DNA of 26,915 bases from JBBIRM01 sp037441765 (GTDB taxonomy: Bacteria; Desulfobacterota; BSN033; UBA1163), in the NCBI GenBank assembly GCA_037441765.1, contig JBBIRM010000024.1:1-26915 (forward strand), in the 5' to 3' direction. The translations under genes were made by a program, and so were the position numbers. Of this stretch, positions 6,053 to 13,418 are shown in pieces (positions within the stretch are counted from its first letter, which is position 1; each line of letters starts with the position of its first letter). The notes under the pieces are model-generated. The model made no database searches. It saw only the letters and a program-made list of their open reading frames with translations, and was not told where the DNA came from.

Positions 6053-6592
6053 ATGGCCAAACTTAAAGAGATTTATCAAGAGAAAGTGGTACCCGCATTG
6101 ATGAAAAGATTCAACTATCGGAATAGAATGGAAGTTCCAAAATTGGAAAAGATTGTGATCAATATGGGATTGGGTGAGGCCATTCAAAATATTAAAATTT
6201 TAGATTCGGCCGTTCAAGAATTGAGCCTTATTACAGGACAGAAGCCTGTCATCACGAAGGCCAAAAGATCGATTGCCCAATTTAAATTAAGAGCAGGAAT
6301 GCCTATTGGATGCATGGTGACCCTTCGAAAAGAGAGGATGTATGAATTCTTCAACCGTCTGGTAAATGTGGCCCTGCCAAGGGTGAGGGATTTTAAGGGT
6401 CTTTCTGGAAGGTCTTTTGATGGGAGAGGAAATTATGCGCTTGGGATTCGCGAACAGTTAATCTTCCCAGAAATTCATTATGACAAGATTGATAAAGTCA
6501 AGGGGATGAACATCGTCATCGTCACAACCGCCAAGACTGATGAAGAGGGGAAAGAATTGCTGAGGTTACTCGGAATGCCCTTCAGGAATTAA
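6053..6592 (+). CDS. rplE: 50S ribosomal protein L5
   Basis: This is a 179-residue L5, which with 5S rRNA forms the central protuberance. Motifs are VVPALMKRFNYRNRMEVPKLEKIVINMGLGEA, the typical N-terminal region read in pieces, then KPVITKAKRSIAQFKLRAGMPIG, RLVNVALPRVRDFKGL and the final region TTAKTDEEGKELLRLLGMPF. ATG at 6053 follows GGTGGGAG. It lies eight bases after rplX. Only three bases separate its stop from an upstream in-frame extension of rpsN, but the real rpsN start is further on, so the gap is 45 bases. Confidence 0.97.
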   Translation: MAKLKEIYQEKVVPALMKRFNYRNRMEVPKLEKIVINMGLGEAIQNIKILDSAVQELSLITGQKPVITKAKRSIAQFKLRAGMPIGCMVTLRKERMYEFFNRLVNVALPRVRDFKGLSGRSFDGRGNYALGIREQLIFPEIHYDKIDKVKGMNIVIVTTAKTDEEGKELLRLLGMPFRN

Positions 6593-6637
6593 AAGTTGCC
6601 AAGGGCTTTTCCCCCCAGCGAAACGAGGAGGAGGAAA

Positions 6638-6823
6638 TTGGCCAAAGTTTCTTTAATGATCAAAGCGAAGAGGCCTCAAAAATTTAAGGTTCGTCAATAT
6701 AATCGTTGCCCACTCTGTGGAAGGGCAAGGGGTTTTTATAGGAAATTTAACATGTGCCGACTCTGTCTGAGAAAGTTTGCCTCCAGGGGTGAACTACCTG
6801 GGGTGATCAAATCCAGTTGGTAA
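6638..6823 (+). CDS. rpsN: 30S ribosomal protein S14, zinc (type Z) form, TTG start
   Basis: This is a 61-residue S14 of the short zinc-binding type. Cysteines C24-x2-C27 and C40-x2-C43 form the zinc site in CPLCGRARGFYRKFNMCRLC, and the end GELPGVIKSSW is canonical. The frame opens earlier, at 6596, but TTG at 6638 gives the exact family length and is preceded by GAGGAGGAGG at 6625-6634, one of the strongest ribosome binding sites in the window. S14 binds the 30S head next to S3 and S10. Confidence 0.95.
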   Translation: MAKVSLMIKAKRPQKFKVRQYNRCPLCGRARGFYRKFNMCRLCLRKFASRGELPGVIKSSW

Positions 6824-6839
6824 GAAGAAGGGGGATGCG

Positions 6840-7238
6840 ATGTCCACGATGGATCCATTGGCCGATATGTTTACGAGAATTAGAAACGGGTCTAAAGCGA
6901 GGTTTGAACACGTGGATATTCCATCCTCAAGAATAAAGCGAGAGATTGCGAAGATTTTGAAAGAAGAAGGTTTCATTAAGAATTTTAAGATCGTCACTGG
7001 AGACGATCATCATGAAATGATAAGGATATTCCTAAAATATGATCAAAGCCGAAAGGAGATCATTCATATCAAGAGGGTCAGTAAACCCAGCCGAAGGGTC
7101 TATGTGGGAGTCAAGGAGATTCCCTCTCTGAGAGGGGGATTGGGGATCTCAATCCTCTCGACCCCAAAAGGTATCCTGACAGATAAGGCTGCTCGAAAGG
7201 CAAATGTTGGAGGAGAGTTGCTCTGTCAGGTATGGTAA
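6840..7238 (+). CDS. rpsH: 30S ribosomal protein S8
   Basis: This is a 132-residue S8, a primary 16S rRNA-binding protein; in E. coli it also represses the spc operon. The opening DPLADMFTRIRNG and the later KRVSKPSRRVYVGVKEIP, GGLGISILSTPKGILTDKAARKANVGGELLCQVW are diagnostic (given here as separate stretches). ATG at 6840 follows AAGAAGGGGG. It precedes rplF, whose true start is 22 bases after the S8 stop. No copy of an S8 rRNA-like target was identified in the cluster by eye. Confidence 0.97.
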   Translation: MSTMDPLADMFTRIRNGSKARFEHVDIPSSRIKREIAKILKEEGFIKNFKIVTGDDHHEMIRIFLKYDQSRKEIIHIKRVSKPSRRVYVGVKEIPSLRGGLGISILSTPKGILTDKAARKANVGGELLCQVW

Positions 7239-7260
7239 AAATTGGAAAGTGGGAGTGATT

Positions 7261-7797
7261 ATGTCTCGGATTGGAAGGATGCCCATTCTACTTCCCAAAG
7301 AAGTGAAAGTCACCGTAGATGCTTTAAATGTAGTGGTGACAGGCCCCAGTGGACAGCTCTCTCATCCCATCCCTAAAGGGATTATGGTTTCGGTGGACGA
7401 TGGAAAGGTTCTCGTTTCCCGCTCTAACGATGAGAGGGAGTTAAAGGCTCTTCATGGGTTGACGCGGAACCTTATCGCCAATATGGTAAAAGGGGTAACA
7501 GAAGGTTTTGAAAAACGTCTTGAGATCGTTGGGGTGGGCTTTCGCGCTGAGGTGCAAGGGGAGGTTCTGAGGCTTAGTTTGGGCTTTTCTCATCCCGTTC
7601 TGTTTCCCATCCCCAAAGGGATCAAGGTCGAAGTGGATAAGCAGACCTTGATTACGGTCAAAGGCATTGATAAACAGCTGGTTGGAACAGTTGCAGCAAA
7701 ACTCCGTTCCATCAAACCCCCTGAGCCTTATAAAGGAAAAGGGATTCGTTACTTCGGTGAACGGATTCGGAAAAAGGTTGGAAAGACCAAGGCATAA
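7261..7797 (+). CDS. rplF: 50S ribosomal protein L6
   Basis: This is a 178-residue L6, located near the factor-binding region of the 50S. It opens MSRIGRMPILLPKEVKV and carries the two repeated L6 folds, with HGLTRNLIANMVKGVTEGF and the C-terminal GIDKQLVGTVAAKLRSIKPPEPYKGKGIRY (read in short pieces), ending KKVGKTKA. The frame extends 19 codons upstream into rpsH. ATG at 7261 is chosen for the conserved start and for GGGAG at 7251-7255. It is followed 11 bases later by the GTG of rplR. Confidence 0.96.
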   Translation: MSRIGRMPILLPKEVKVTVDALNVVVTGPSGQLSHPIPKGIMVSVDDGKVLVSRSNDERELKALHGLTRNLIANMVKGVTEGFEKRLEIVGVGFRAEVQGEVLRLSLGFSHPVLFPIPKGIKVEVDKQTLITVKGIDKQLVGTVAAKLRSIKPPEPYKGKGIRYFGERIRKKVGKTKA

Positions 7798-7808
7798 GGG
7801 AGGGTCTG

Positions 7809-8171
7809 GTGAAGAGTAAAAAGATCATCGCAAGGATGAAGAGGAAAAGGAGGGTAAGAAGTCGGATTAAGGGGAGGCCTGACAGACCCCGACTAAATGT
7901 ATTTCGAAGCCTCCTCCATATCTACGCTCAGGTGATTGATGATACCAGTGGAAGGACTTTAGCCAGCGCTTCCATCTTGAGCCCAGAGATAAAGGGAAGC
8001 CTCCCTTCTTATGGAAATATAGAGGCAGCCAAAAAGGTAGGGGAGCTGATTGCCAAGAGATGTCTTGAAAAGGGAATTCATAAAGTTGTCTTCGATAGGA
8101 ATGGTTATCTCTTTCATGGGAGGGTTAAGGCCTTGGCAGAAGCAGCCAGGGCAGGCGGTCTGATCTTTTGA
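7809..8171 (+). CDS. rplR: 50S ribosomal protein L18 (GTG start)
   Basis: This is a 120-residue L18, which binds 5S rRNA with L5 in the central protuberance. It shows the basic N-terminus KRKRRVRSRIKG, the RPRLNVFRSLLHIYAQVIDD strand-helix, and the conserved end VFDRNGYLFHGRVKALAEAARAGGL. GTG at 7809 is preceded by AGGGAGGG at about 7797-7804. The gene stands between rplF and rpsE as in the canonical spc order. No anomaly beyond the GTG start. Confidence 0.96.
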   Translation: MKSKKIIARMKRKRRVRSRIKGRPDRPRLNVFRSLLHIYAQVIDDTSGRTLASASILSPEIKGSLPSYGNIEAAKKVGELIAKRCLEKGIHKVVFDRNGYLFHGRVKALAEAARAGGLIF

Positions 8172-8200
8172 AAACGGATGACCTTTAGGAGGAAGAGACA

Positions 8201-8695
8201 TTGCCAAAGATTGATCCAAGCACACTGGAATTAACAGACCGAGTCGTTCATATCAACAGAGTAGCCAAAGTGGTAAAAGGGGGGAGACGTTTTAGTTTCA
8301 GCGCACTTGTGGTGGTGGGAGATGGGAAGGGGTATGTAGGATGTGGTTTGGGAAAAGCCAACGAAGTCCCAGAGGCCATTCGAAAAGGCATTGAACATGC
8401 AAAGCGAAATCTGGTCAAAGTTCCGATCGTCAATAAAACGATCCCTTATGAGGTGATGGGAAAATATGGTGCGGCAAAGGTCCTCTTGAAACCTGCCTCC
8501 GAGGGAACAGGGGTGATTGCGGGTGGGGTGGTGAGGGCCGTTGCTGAATCTGCAGGGATTGAGAATATACTGACGAAATCGTTAGGTTCAAACAACCCAT
8601 ATAACCTCGTTAAGGCCACCCTGCAAGCCATTGGTCAGCTCAGTCTCCCCGAAGAGGTCCTTCAAAGGAGGGCTGAAGGATCATCCGAAGAGTAA
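8201..8695 (+). CDS. rpsE: 30S ribosomal protein S5 (TTG start)
   Basis: This is a 164-residue S5, involved in decoding fidelity and mRNA unwinding at the entry channel. The dsRNA-binding-like N-terminal domain includes RVAKVVKGGRRFSFSALVVV and GDGKGYVGCGLGKANEVPEA. The C-terminal domain has GTGVIAGGVVRAVAESAGI and TKSLGSNNPYNLVKATL. TTG at 8201 is preceded by TAGGAGGA at 8186-8193, a near-perfect Shine-Dalgarno at good distance. A 29-base gap separates it from rplR and ten bases from rpmD. Confidence 0.96.
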   Translation: MPKIDPSTLELTDRVVHINRVAKVVKGGRRFSFSALVVVGDGKGYVGCGLGKANEVPEAIRKGIEHAKRNLVKVPIVNKTIPYEVMGKYGAAKVLLKPASEGTGVIAGGVVRAVAESAGIENILTKSLGSNNPYNLVKATLQAIGQLSLPEEVLQRRAEGSSEE

Positions 8696-8705
8696 GGGAA
8701 ACCAT

Positions 8706-8903
8706 ATGGAGAAGAGGATAAAGGTCAAGTGGGTAAGAAGTACTATTGGAAGACCTGAAGATCAAAAAAAGACAATCCGAGCTCTCGGGTTCAAACGGCT
8801 TCATCAAACCCTCAATCTTCCTGATCGCCCAGAGGTTCGTGGGATGATTAATGCAGTAATTCATTTGGTTCAACTCTGTGAGGAAAAGGAAGGGACAGAC
8901 TAA
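8706..8903 (+). CDS. rpmD: 50S ribosomal protein L30
   Basis: This is a 65-residue L30, slightly longer than the roughly 58-60 residues of many bacterial forms. The core KVKWVRSTIGRPEDQKKTIRALGF then LHQTLNLPDRPEVRGMINAVIHLV is the L30 alpha/beta fold (short pieces quoted in sequence). The open frame reaches back into rpsE, but ATG at 8706 after AAGGGAAA gives the expected start. The stop TAA shares its last base with the rplO ATG (TAATG), suggesting coupling. Confidence 0.95.
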   Translation: MEKRIKVKWVRSTIGRPEDQKKTIRALGFKRLHQTLNLPDRPEVRGMINAVIHLVQLCEEKEGTD

Positions 8904-9346
8904 TGAGATTGGAAGATTTAAGACCTCCAGAGGGGGCAAGGAAGTCGAAAAAAAGAGTGGGAAGAGGGCCAGGATCTGGCCATGGCAAAACAGCCTGTCG
9001 GGGCCATAAGGGGCAGAATTCACGATCTGGAAGAGGGACGAAGGCGGGTTTTGAAGGAGGGCAAATGCCACTCCAGAGAAGACTTCCAAAAAGAGGGTTC
9101 AAAAATCCTTTTAAGAAACCCAAATCCCTCATTCATATTGAAGACCTCAATCGCTTCCCGATGAATACTGTAGTAGATCCAGAAGTGTTGAGCAGGTACG
9201 GATTGTGTCGAAAAGGGGAAAGTATAAAACTGCTTTCTGATGGAGAACTTCAACACCCTCTGGTCGTTCGAGTACATCAAGTGAGCAAGGCTGCCCTTAA
9301 GAAGATAGAGGCAGCTCAAGGGAGAGTGGAGGTCATTGCTGGATGA
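8903..9346 (+). CDS. rplO: 50S ribosomal protein L15
   Basis: This is a 147-residue L15, a late-assembling 50S protein. The glycine/arginine-rich N-terminal extension is clear: KKRVGRGPGSGHGKTACRGHKGQNSRSG followed by AGFEGGQMPLQRRLPKRGF (separate short stretches). The C-terminal domain runs to AAQGRVEVIAG. ATG at 8903 overlaps the rpmD stop by one base. Its own stop overlaps the secY start (ATGA at 9343-9346), so rpmD, rplO and secY are chained by overlapping codons. Confidence 0.96.
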   Translation: MRLEDLRPPEGARKSKKRVGRGPGSGHGKTACRGHKGQNSRSGRGTKAGFEGGQMPLQRRLPKRGFKNPFKKPKSLIHIEDLNRFPMNTVVDPEVLSRYGLCRKGESIKLLSDGELQHPLVVRVHQVSKAALKKIEAAQGRVEVIAG

Positions 9347-10671
9347 TCTCAGGTGCTCAGAATATCTTTAAGATTCCGGAACTGAAAAGGAGAATCCTTT
9401 TCACCTTCATCTTTCTGGCGATCTACAGGGTGGGTGTTCATATCCCTACCCCTGGGATTAACGGGGATGCCCTTGCCTCCTTTTTTGCGCAAGCCAAAGG
9501 AACACTCTTCAGTTTGATTGATATGTTCGCTGGGGGTGCACTGGAGAGGCTTTCTGTCTTTGCCTTAGGGATCATGCCTTACATCAGTGCCTCCATCATC
9601 CTTCAACTTCTCACAGTAGTCATTCCCTATCTGGCTCAACTTCAAAAGGAAGGTGAAATAGGAAGGAAAAAGATTGTCCAATATACTCGGTATGGAACAG
9701 TCGTTTTAAGTATGATTCAGGGTTTTGGAATTGCCATTGGCCTGGAGAATATGCGAGGGGCAGCAGGCGAGATGATAGTCCTGGTCCCTGGATGGTCTTT
9801 CAGACTGATGACAATGATTACGCTTACCGCAGGGACTGCCTTTATTATGTGGTTAGGCGAGCAGATCACGGAAAGGGGGATTGGCAATGGCATCTCTTTA
9901 ATCATCTTTGCTGGTATAGTTGCCCGAATGCCAAATGCCATCGCCAGTACCTATGAACTCTTTAGGGTGGGACAGATGAACATTATCACCATCCTCTTTC
10001 TCATCATCGTTATGTTAGCAGTGGTAGCGGTGATTATCTTTGTAGAAACAGGTCAGCGGAGGCTCCCTGTTCAATATGCCAAAAGGATTGTGGGAAGAAA
10101 GGTTTATGGGGGGCAGAGCACCCACCTCCCCCTTAAATTGAATACATCGGGAGTAATTCCCCCTATCTTTGCCTCTTCGATCTTAATGTTTCCATTAACC
10201 ATTGCCAACTTTTTACCAAAGCCTCTGCTGGAGAGGTTCCCATGGATACAATCCCTTCTCCACCATTTAGGACCAGGGGCTTTGATCTATAATCTTCTCT
10301 ATGTTGGGTTTATCATCTTCTTCTGTTATTTCTATACAGCTGTTACTTTCAATCCAAACGATGTTGCAGAAAATATGAAGAAGTTTGGTGGGTATATCCC
10401 TGGGATCAGACCGGGTCAGAAGACCGCCGAATATATTGATAGAGTCTTAACAAGGATCACCTTGGGCGGGGCAATATATGTTTCGGCCATTTGTGTTTTG
10501 CCAACCATCCTCTACAGAAAATTCAATGTTCCTTTCTATTTTGGTGGTACCGCTCTTCTGATCGTTGTCGGTGTGGCATTGGATACGGTTCAACAGATCG
10601 AGGCCCATATGTTGACCCGACATTATGAAGGGTTGATGAAAAAGGGCAGATTGAAAGGAAGGCGGGGGTGA
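9343..10671 (+). CDS. secY: Protein translocase channel subunit SecY
   Basis: This is a 442-residue polytopic inner-membrane protein, the pore of the Sec translocon, with about ten hydrophobic segments. Landmarks are IYRVGVHIPTPGIN in the first transmembrane segment, the plug and helix-2 region with FALGIMPYISASIILQLL, GERGIGNG-like TERGIGNGISLIIFAGIV, QRRLPVQYAKR in the cytosolic loop, and NPNDVAENMKKFGGYIPGIRPG before the last helices. ATG at 9343 overlaps the rplO stop, with GGAGG at 9328-9332. SecY in the spc block next to adk is standard. Confidence 0.97.
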   Translation: MISGAQNIFKIPELKRRILFTFIFLAIYRVGVHIPTPGINGDALASFFAQAKGTLFSLIDMFAGGALERLSVFALGIMPYISASIILQLLTVVIPYLAQLQKEGEIGRKKIVQYTRYGTVVLSMIQGFGIAIGLENMRGAAGEMIVLVPGWSFRLMTMITLTAGTAFIMWLGEQITERGIGNGISLIIFAGIVARMPNAIASTYELFRVGQMNIITILFLIIVMLAVVAVIIFVETGQRRLPVQYAKRIVGRKVYGGQSTHLPLKLNTSGVIPPIFASSILMFPLTIANFLPKPLLERFPWIQSLLHHLGPGALIYNLLYVGFIIFFCYFYTAVTFNPNDVAENMKKFGGYIPGIRPGQKTAEYIDRVLTRITLGGAIYVSAICVLPTILYRKFNVPFYFGGTALLIVVGVALDTVQQIEAHMLTRHYEGLMKKGRLKGRRG

Positions 10672-10687
10672 TCTCCTAAAATCATTG

Positions 10688-10703
10688 CAAATTATAAAAT
10701 TTG
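10688..10703 (+). repeat. Small inverted repeat in secY-adk gap
   Basis: CAAATT at 10688-10693 and AATTTG at 10698-10703 form a six-base-pair AT-rich stem with an ATAA loop, inside a 94-base, very AT-rich gap between secY and adk. There is no clear promoter with both boxes and no T-run terminator. It may be chance in AT-rich DNA. Confidence 0.2.
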
Positions 10704-10765
10704 AAATGAAAATGGATTTAGAAGGGTTAAAAAACTGCAATAAATTGATTAATGGATGATGTTAA

Positions 10766-11419
10766 ATGAATTTAATACTTTTAGGCCCTCCAGGAGCAGG
10801 GAAAGGAACACAGGCGCAGAAGATAGTTGAATACTTTCATATTCCCCAAATCTCGACAGGGGATATTTTAAGATCAGCAGTGAAGGAAGGGACTCCTCTG
10901 GGGAAGGAAGCCAAGGCCTTTATGGATCGGGGCCAACTGGTTCCAGATGAAGTGGTAATAGGAATCATTGACGAACGTTTGAGGGCTCCGGATTGCCAAA
11001 ATGGATTTATCCTGGATGGATTTCCGAGAAATATTTCTCAGGCCGATGCCCTTCAATCCTTGCTTGAGAAGATGGGAAGGTCGATTGATCATGTTTTAAA
11101 TATTGAAGTTGATTCTGAAGAACTGGTTCGCCGGTTGGCCGGAAGGAGGACTTGTAAAAACTGCGGGGCTATGTTCCATATTCTTTTTCAACCTCCAAAA
11201 GAGGATGGGAAGTGTGATCGGTGTGGAGGCCCTCTCTATCAGCGGACCGATGATAATGAGGAGACTATCCGAACACGGCTGAGGGAGTATGAGAAGCAAA
11301 CCTCCCCGCTAATTGAATATTACAAGAAAAGCAGCCTTTTGCGTTCCATTCAAGGGGTAGGGGGAGCTGATCAGATCTTTGAACGGATCCTCCATCAACT
11401 GGGAAAAAATCTTTCTTAA
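10766..11419 (+). CDS. adk: Adenylate kinase with zinc-binding LID
   Basis: This 217-residue enzyme interconverts ATP + AMP and two ADP in the cytoplasm. The P-loop GPPGAGKGT is at residues 7-15, the AMP-binding STGDILR at 30-36 and DGFPRN at 84-89. The long-form LID carries C130-x2-C133 and C150-x2-C153, a structural zinc site found in many but not all adenylate kinases. ATG at 10766 has only a weak upstream GGATGATG, so initiation may be modest. Its place between secY and infA is typical, except that map, often next, is missing. Confidence 0.97.
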   Translation: MNLILLGPPGAGKGTQAQKIVEYFHIPQISTGDILRSAVKEGTPLGKEAKAFMDRGQLVPDEVVIGIIDERLRAPDCQNGFILDGFPRNISQADALQSLLEKMGRSIDHVLNIEVDSEELVRRLAGRRTCKNCGAMFHILFQPPKEDGKCDRCGGPLYQRTDDNEETIRTRLREYEKQTSPLIEYYKKSSLLRSIQGVGGADQIFERILHQLGKNLS

Positions 11420-11436
11420 GGGAAGTAGATTTCGCA

Positions 11437-11655
11437 ATGCCGAAAGAAGAAGCAATTCAGGTCGAGGGGAAGGTTTTAGAAACCCTTCCCAATGCCATGT
11501 TCAGGGTGGAATTGGAAAATGGGCATAAGGTGTTAGCCCATATTTCTGGAAAGATGAGGATGCACTTTATAAAGATCCTTCCTGGGGATAAAGTGATGGT
11601 GGAACTCTCCCCCTATGATCTCTCCCGGGGTCGGATCATTTATAGGGAGAAATAA
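11437..11655 (+). CDS. infA: Translation initiation factor IF-1
   Basis: This is a 72-residue OB-fold protein that binds the 30S A site during initiation. It is nearly diagnostic along its whole length: EAIQVEGKVLETLPNAMFRVELENGHKVLAHISGKMR, then IKILPGDKVMVELSPYDLSRGRIIYRE (quoted as two stretches interrupted by MHF). ATG at 11437 follows GGGAAGTAG. It lies 17 bases after adk and is followed five bases later by rpmJ, the normal infA-rpmJ pairing. Confidence 0.97.
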   Translation: MPKEEAIQVEGKVLETLPNAMFRVELENGHKVLAHISGKMRMHFIKILPGDKVMVELSPYDLSRGRIIYREK

Positions 11656-11660
11656 AGACG

Positions 11661-11774
11661 GTGAAGGTTCGGGCTTCTGTTAAAAGAATCTGTGATAAGT
11701 GTAAAATTGTTAAGCGAAAAGGGGTCATCCGGGTTATCTGCGAAAACCCCAAGCACAAACAGCGGCAGGGCTAA
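11661..11774 (+). CDS. rpmJ: 50S ribosomal protein L36, zinc form (GTG start)
   Basis: This is a 37-residue L36, shorter than a routine gene-finding cutoff. Translation from GTG at 11661 gives a basic peptide with C11-x2-C14, C27 and H32, the C/C/C/H zinc site of the zinc-binding L36 form, and the conserved ending KHKQRQG. TAA is at 11772-11774. An AGGGAG stretch in the end of infA (about 11644-11649) serves as ribosome binding site. Position directly after infA is canonical. Confidence 0.95.
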   Translation: MKVRASVKRICDKCKIVKRKGVIRVICENPKHKQRQG

Positions 11775-11827
11775 TGAGGAATAAACAGATTCTAAAAACC
11801 AATATATAGGTTTGATTATTTGACATT

Positions 11828-11858
11828 CGGTAATTGGGATTTGGAATTTGGTTATCGG
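11828..11858 (+). repeat. Short period-7 repeat with inverted flanks in rpmJ-rpsM gap
   Basis: The segment contains ATTTGG at 11839-11844 and again at 11846-11851, preceded by the similar ATTGGG. Flanking arms CGGTAA (11828-11833) and TTATCG (11852-11857) are complementary with one G-U pair. The rest of the 159-base gap (11775-11933) is AT-rich with no gene. The pattern looks like a degenerate dispersed intergenic repeat. It also occupies the place of the E. coli alpha-operon leader bound by S4, but no matching fold was recognised. Confidence 0.35.
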
Positions 11859-11933
11859 AAATTATTTTATTGATAAATGATTCAATACCATTCATTAAAA
11901 TTTTTCACAAGCCAATAAATTAAGGAGAAGGAT

Positions 11934-12314
11934 ATGGCCCGAATTGCTGGCGTTGATCTTCCAAAGGATAAAAGGGTGGAAGTGGCTCTGACCTACATTT
12001 ACGGGATTGGAAGACCCTCTGCCAACAAAATCCTTGAGAAGGCGAATGTGGACAAAGATACTAAAGTGAATAAGTTGACTGAAGCGGAGGTTGTCCGTAT
12101 TCGGGATATCATCGAACAGGAATATAAGGTTGAGGGAGATCTTCGTAGAGAGGTGGCTACCAATATCAAACGATTGATGGATATTGGCTGCTATCGAGGG
12201 CTTCGACATAGAAAATCTCTCCCCGTTCGAGGGCAACGAACCCATACCAATGCAAGGACAAGAAAAGGGCCCCGGCGGGCAGTTATTGGGAAAAAGAAAG
12301 AAAAGGAAAAATAG
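11934..12314 (+). CDS. rpsM: 30S ribosomal protein S13
   Basis: This is a 126-residue S13 of the 30S head, touching P-site tRNA and bridging to L5. The opening ARIAGVDLPKDKRVEVALTYIYGIG contains the helix-two-turn-helix, and the C-terminus has GCYRGLRHRKSLPVRGQRTHTNARTRKGPRR, both given as pieces of family-typical sequence, ending in a lysine-rich tail. ATG at 11934 follows AAGGAGAAGG. It is the first gene of the alpha-type block (S13-S11-S4-alpha-L17). The 159-base gap upstream is the longest in the cluster. Confidence 0.97.
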   Translation: MARIAGVDLPKDKRVEVALTYIYGIGRPSANKILEKANVDKDTKVNKLTEAEVVRIRDIIEQEYKVEGDLRREVATNIKRLMDIGCYRGLRHRKSLPVRGQRTHTNARTRKGPRRAVIGKKKEKEK

Positions 12315-12360
12315 GATTCTTTTTCAAGGATTTCAAGAATAATGCTAAAGAGGAGGAAGT

Positions 12361-12750
12361 ATGGCCAAAGGGCCAGGGGTGAAAAAGAAGAAGGCTAAAA
12401 AAGTGGTTCAATCAGGAATTGCTCATATTCAAGCAACCTTTAATAATACCATCATCACGATTACCGATCCTGAAGGGAATGTGGTCTGCTGGTCAAGTGC
12501 AGGGACCCAAGGGTTTAAAGGGTCAAGAAAGAGTACTCCATTCGCCGCTCAGATGGCCGCAGAGGATGCGGCTAAAAAGGCAATGGAGCATGGGGTTCGT
12601 TCCATTGATGTCTATGTGAAAGGACCAGGGGCTGGTAGGGAATCTGCCTTGAGATCTTTGCAGGCTGCGGGGTTGAAGGTCCATCTCATCAAGGATGTGA
12701 CCCCGATCCCCCACAATGGGTGTCGTCCTCCTAAACGGAGAAGAGTATAA
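12361..12750 (+). CDS. rpsK: 30S ribosomal protein S11
   Basis: This is a 129-residue S11 of the 30S platform. It shows GIAHIQATFNNTIITITDPEGN, SAGTQGFKGSRKSTPFAAQMAAEDA, YVKGPGAGRESALRSLQAAGL and the terminal TPIPHNGCRPPKRRRV, which includes the Asn-Gly pair that is converted to isoaspartate in E. coli S11. ATG at 12361 follows GAGGAGG. The 46-base gap after rpsM has a six-base-pair inverted repeat (ATTCTT 12316-12321 with AAGAAT 12335-12340) of doubtful meaning. Confidence 0.97.
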   Translation: MAKGPGVKKKKAKKVVQSGIAHIQATFNNTIITITDPEGNVVCWSSAGTQGFKGSRKSTPFAAQMAAEDAAKKAMEHGVRSIDVYVKGPGAGRESALRSLQAAGLKVHLIKDVTPIPHNGCRPPKRRRV

Positions 12751-12761
12751 GGAGGTTCACG

Positions 12762-13388
12762 TTGGCAAGATATACAAAATCGCTTTGCAGACTTTGTCGA
12801 AGAGAGAATCTGAAACTTTTTCTTAAAGGAGAGAGATGTTACACCGAGAAATGTGCTTTTGAAAGAAGGAATTACCCTCCAGGTCAACATGGACAAGAAC
12901 GGAAGAAATTTTCTGAGTATGGAGCCCAATTACGGGAGAAACAGAAGGTCAAAAGAATCTACGGGGTTTTAGAAAAACAATTCCGCAATATTTTCAAAGA
13001 GGCGGATCGAAGGAAAGGGATTACTGGAGAAAACCTCCTTTCCTTGTTAGAGCGGAGGTTGGATAATACGGTTTACCGACTGGGATTTGCTCATTCAAGA
13101 AATGAAGCACGCCAGTTAGTAAGGCATAATCATTTCCTGGTCAATCAGGTCAAGGTGAATATTCCCTCTTACTTGGTCAAACCAGGGGATGTCATCGAGG
13201 TACGGGAGAAAAGCAAGAGAGTATTACGGATTGTCGACGCCTTAGAAGGCGTGGCTCGAAGAGGCGTTCCACAATGGTTAGAATTGGATAAGGAACAGAT
13301 GAAGGGAAGTGTAAAGGCCCTTCCAACCCGGGAGGACATCACTTTTCCCATTCAAGAAAAGTTGATTGTTGAGCTTTATTCAAAATAA
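12762..13388 (+). CDS. rpsD: 30S ribosomal protein S4, zinc-finger form (TTG start)
   Basis: This is a 208-residue S4, a primary 16S rRNA-binding assembly protein; in E. coli it represses the alpha operon. The N-terminus carries C9, C12, C26 and C31, the zinc-finger form of S4. PPGQHG follows, and the S4 RNA-binding domain is LLSLLERRLDNTVYRLGFA to SRNEARQLVRHNHFLVN. TTG at 12762 is preceded by GGAGG at 12751-12755, correctly spaced, and gives the standard MARYT start. It lies 11 bases after rpsK. Confidence 0.96.
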   Translation: MARYTKSLCRLCRRENLKLFLKGERCYTEKCAFERRNYPPGQHGQERKKFSEYGAQLREKQKVKRIYGVLEKQFRNIFKEADRRKGITGENLLSLLERRLDNTVYRLGFAHSRNEARQLVRHNHFLVNQVKVNIPSYLVKPGDVIEVREKSKRVLRIVDALEGVARRGVPQWLELDKEQMKGSVKALPTREDITFPIQEKLIVELYSK

Positions 13389-13418
13389 TCTTTTAACCCT
13401 TTTTTCCGGGGAGGCTAT

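Noticed and set aside
8640..9132. Two overlapping - strand open frames of about 95-150 codons
   Set aside because: They are antisense to rpmD and rplO and show no recognisable protein features.
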